Assembly (NCBI GenBank): GCA_025935735.1
Contig: JAICUS010000078.1
Coordinates: 1-14,858, forward strand
Direction of reading: 5' to 3'
Origin: Solirubrobacteraceae bacterium
Lineage (GTDB): Bacteria; Actinomycetota; Thermoleophilia; Solirubrobacterales; Solirubrobacteraceae
Length of the DNA stretch: 14,858 nt
Shown: positions 12,814 to 14,858 of the stretch, piece after piece
Numbering within the stretch: the stretch's first letter is position 1
Layout of the letters: the number at the start of each line of letters is the position of its first letter
The notes under the pieces: model-generated
Told to the model about the DNA's origin: nothing
Seen by the model: only the letters and a program-made list of their open reading frames with translations
The model's database searches: none
Translations under genes and position numbers: made by a program

Positions 12814-14205
12814 GTGCTGTTCCCGACGGTGGCCTTCGCGGCGTTCTTCGCGCCGGTGTTCGCGCTCTCCTGGCTGCTCATGCCGCACCCGCGGGCCTGG
12901 AAGCCGTTCATCGTGCTGGCGTCCTACGCCTTCTACGCCGCGGCCGACCCGCGCTTCTGCGCGCTGCTGGCGGCGGTCACGCTGGGCAACCAGGCGGCGG
13001 CCAAGCTCATCCACCGGACCGACGACGAGCGCCGGCGCACCGCGATCGCCGCCGCCGCGATCGTCCTCGACCTCGGCCTGCTGGCCACGTTCAAGTACTA
13101 CGGGTTCTTCGTCACCAGCCTGAACTCGCTGCTGGCGCGGTTCGCGCTGGACGCGCCGCTGCCGCTGCTGAGCATCGCCCTGCCGGTGGGGATCAGCTTC
13201 TTCACCTTCCAGGCGATCTCCTACACCGTCGACGTCAAGCGGCGGATCATCGCGCCGTACTCGACGTTCGACGTGGCGATCTACCTCAGCTTCTTCCCGC
13301 ACCTGATCGCGGGGCCGATCGTTCGCGGGCGCGAGTTCCTGCCCCAGCTGGCCACGCCGCGCTCGCGCAAGGACGTGGCGCTCGGCTCGGCCGTCTGGCT
13401 GCTCGCCACCGGTCTGGTGATGAAGGTGGTGATCGCCGACTATCTGGCCCGCAAGGTCAGCGACCCGGTGTTCGCCGTGCCGGGCGCGTACGGCGCGCCG
13501 GACGCCTGGCTGGCCATGTACGCCTACGCGTCCCAGATCTTCTGCGACTTCGCGGGCTACACGAACATGGCGATCGGGCTCGCGCTGCTGCTCGGGTTCA
13601 AGTTCCCGCAGAACTTCGACCGGCCCTACCGGGCGACGAGCTTCCAGGACTTCTGGCGGCGCTGGCACATGACGCTCTCGCGCTTCTTGCGCGACTTCAT
13701 CTACATCCCGCTGGGCGGCAGCCGCCGGGGCGAGCCGCGCACGAGCGTGAACCTGATGGTCACGATGCTGCTGGGCGGGCTGTGGCACGGCGCCGCCTGG
13801 ACGTTCGTCCTCTGGGGCGGCTTCCACGGCGCCGCCCAGGTGGTCGAGCGCCGGCTGCGCGGGCGCTTCTGGACGCCCGCGTGGCTGCGCTGGCTGATCG
13901 TCTTCCACCTGGTCTGCCTCGCCTGGGTGCTGTTCCGGGCGACGGACATCGGGACCGCCTGGGAGTTCTACACGCGGCTGGTCACGCCCGGCCCGGCGAC
14001 GCTCTTCCACGGCGTCGCGGTCGCGGCCGTCATCCTGGTCATCGGGCTGCAGCTCGTGCCCGACCGTCTGCCGGAGTCGCTGCGCATCCGCTTCGAGGAC
14101 CTGGCGCCCAGCGCGCTCGGTGCCACCCTGCTGGTGACCGTGCTCGTCGTGGCGGCCACCGTGCCCACCGGCGGCGTCCCGCCCTTCATCTACTTCAGGT
14201 TCTAG
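12814..14205 (+). CDS. MBOAT family O-acyltransferase (AlgI/DltB-like)
   Basis: 463 aa, usual for AlgI-like MBOAT proteins, polytopic with about ten membrane helices. These enzymes pass acyl groups across the membrane for O-acylation of alginate, teichoic acid, cellulose or peptidoglycan. Hallmarks are the N-terminal LFPTVAFAAFF, YYGFF and SFFTFQAISYTVDVKRR, FFPHLIAGPIVR, QIFCDFAGYTNMAIGLALLL, NFDRPYRATSFQDFWRRWHM (His285) with LSRFLRDFIYIPLGGSRRG, and GGLWHGAAWTFVLWGGFHGA, in which His325 is the expected catalytic histidine. GTG at 12814 is preferred because it gives the typical (M/V)LFPT start; the more upstream in-frame ATG lies inside the previous gene. It sits four bases after the SGNH gene and six before the next SGNH gene, so one message is expected. 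It likely supplies acyl groups to those extracellular SGNH proteins. Confidence 0.95.
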   Translation: MLFPTVAFAAFFAPVFALSWLLMPHPRAWKPFIVLASYAFYAAADPRFCALLAAVTLGNQAAAKLIHRTDDERRRTAIAAAAIVLDLGLLATFKYYGFFVTSLNSLLARFALDAPLPLLSIALPVGISFFTFQAISYTVDVKRRIIAPYSTFDVAIYLSFFPHLIAGPIVRGREFLPQLATPRSRKDVALGSAVWLLATGLVMKVVIADYLARKVSDPVFAVPGAYGAPDAWLAMYAYASQIFCDFAGYTNMAIGLALLLGFKFPQNFDRPYRATSFQDFWRRWHMTLSRFLRDFIYIPLGGSRRGEPRTSVNLMVTMLLGGLWHGAAWTFVLWGGFHGAAQVVERRLRGRFWTPAWLRWLIVFHLVCLAWVLFRATDIGTAWEFYTRLVTPGPATLFHGVAVAAVILVIGLQLVPDRLPESLRIRFEDLAPSALGATLLVTVLVVAATVPTGGVPPFIYFRF

Positions 14206-14211
14206 AGAGCC

Positions 14212-14858
14212 ATGGACGACTCCAACCCCGACGCCATCGTCACCACCCGCTTCGAGCACGAGCGCGGGCACCGCCGCTTCACGCTGCGCGACGCGGTGGT
14301 CTGCCTGGCGGTCGTGTTCGCGGGGCTGCTCGTCTGCTACGGCGAGGCGCCGCTGCACGCCGCGCGGGAGATGGAGCCGGGCCGGCTGCGCGACGTCGCG
14401 GTGGCCGCCGCCCGCCCGCCCGCCTGGGTGGCGCGCAACCTGCCGTTCGCCGACGCCGCGCACAAGGCCACGGCGTGGCTGTCGCCGGACCGGCCGCAGA
14501 CGGCCACGCTCGCGATCGCGCCCGTCAACCGCGGCGGGGTGCCGGCGGTGACCTCCGACGCGTTCGCGCCCGGCGACCTGGCCCCGCGCCCGGCCCGGCG
14601 GCCGCTGCGCCGGCTGCTGGTCACCGGCGACTCGATGTCGCAGCCGCTGGACGTCGAGCTCGCCCGGCGGCTGACCGGCGACGGCGTGCGGGTGGTCCGC
14701 GACGCGCACCTGGGCACGGGGATCTCCAAGAGCCTGCTGGTCGACTGGACCAAGCTCGCGCCCCAGCAGGTGGCCGACGACGACCCGGACGCCGTGGTGA
14801 TGTTCATCGGCGCCAACGAGGGCTTCCCGCTCAAGGCGCCGGGCGGCGGCAACGTCGA
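14212..14858 (+). CDS. Membrane-anchored SGNH/DUF459-like protein, 3' end beyond window
   Basis: The first 215 residues are present; the gene continues past the right edge. A short cytoplasmic N-terminus with basic RGHRRF precedes one membrane helix (about 27-44, DAVVCLAVVFAGLLVCY), then a linker and an SGNH domain beginning LLVTGDSMSQPLDVELARRL (Ser141), DAHLGTGISKSLLVDW (from 164) and VVMFIGANEGF (Asn202). The Asp-x-x-His block would lie downstream, outside the window. It is a paralogue of the secreted protein starting at 11607 but is anchored rather than released. ATG at 14212 follows the MBOAT stop by six bases with a weak AGAG before it. Such anchored SGNH partners of MBOAT proteins resemble AlgJ/PatB-type acyl-transfer components; role inferred from context. 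Confidence 0.85.
   Translation, partial: MDDSNPDAIVTTRFEHERGHRRFTLRDAVVCLAVVFAGLLVCYGEAPLHAAREMEPGRLRDVAVAAARPPAWVARNLPFADAAHKATAWLSPDRPQTATLAIAPVNRGGVPAVTSDAFAPGDLAPRPARRPLRRLLVTGDSMSQPLDVELARRLTGDGVRVVRDAHLGTGISKSLLVDWTKLAPQQVADDDPDAVVMFIGANEGFPLKAPGGGNV

Noticed and set aside
12802..14709. Minus-strand open frame opposite the MBOAT and last SGNH genes
   Set aside because: Spans two well-supported plus-strand genes and has shadow-type composition with no motif.
1..14858. CRISPR array, tRNA, rRNA, insertion sequence, integrase or phage genes
   Set aside because: No regularly spaced repeats, cloverleaf-like sequence, transposase or terminal inverted repeats were seen; composition is uniform, giving no sign of recent transfer.

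Overview
This is a very GC-rich, gene-dense stretch of a bacterial chromosome. There is almost no intergenic DNA, many genes start with GTG or TTG, and neighbouring genes overlap or lie a few bases apart. The gene content (DUF5995, an actinobacterial MMPL transporter, a LacI regulator, repeated DUF459/SGNH proteins, a small cysteine-rich secreted protein) and the composition suggest an actinomycete, most likely from the Thermoleophilia/Solirubrobacterales. That placement is inference; no rRNA or other marker gene is present.

Left third (1-5643, minus strand): one operon read right to left. It encodes an alpha/beta hydrolase with a Cys nucleophile motif, a 486-residue protein with nitroreductase-like features, two small related proteins (200 and 180 aa), a DyP-type haem peroxidase and a DUF5995 protein that runs off the left edge. 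The first four junctions are all the same one-base stop/start overlap, TGATG, so the five intact proteins are probably made in a coupled way. The DUF5995 gene carries an apparent one-base insertion. The operon looks like an uncharacterised oxidative (haem plus probably flavin) system, possibly acting on a lipid; the substrate is unknown.

Middle (5644-9276, plus strand): a 93-bp divergent intergenic region, then an MMPL/RND-type exporter, a LacI-family regulator starting at a TTG that overlaps the exporter stop, and a 126-aa unknown protein overlapping the regulator.

Right part (9273-14858): a cell-surface region. On the minus strand a six-cysteine secreted protein is followed by a large secreted protein that joins an SGNH esterase-like domain, a beta-rich linker and a CapA (PGA_cap) domain. 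Divergent to it, 22 bp away on the plus strand, are a secreted SGNH/DUF459 protein, an AlgI/DltB-like MBOAT O-acyltransferase and a membrane-anchored second SGNH/DUF459 protein cut by the right edge. MBOAT plus SGNH is the usual pairing for O-acylation of an extracellular polymer, so this part probably modifies a surface polysaccharide.

All four transcription-unit starts have a TA-rich hexamer exactly six bases before the start codon and no obvious leader, which fits leaderless transcription. No tRNA, rRNA, CRISPR array, insertion sequence or convincing intrinsic terminator was seen, and no gene-free stretch exceeds 93 bp.
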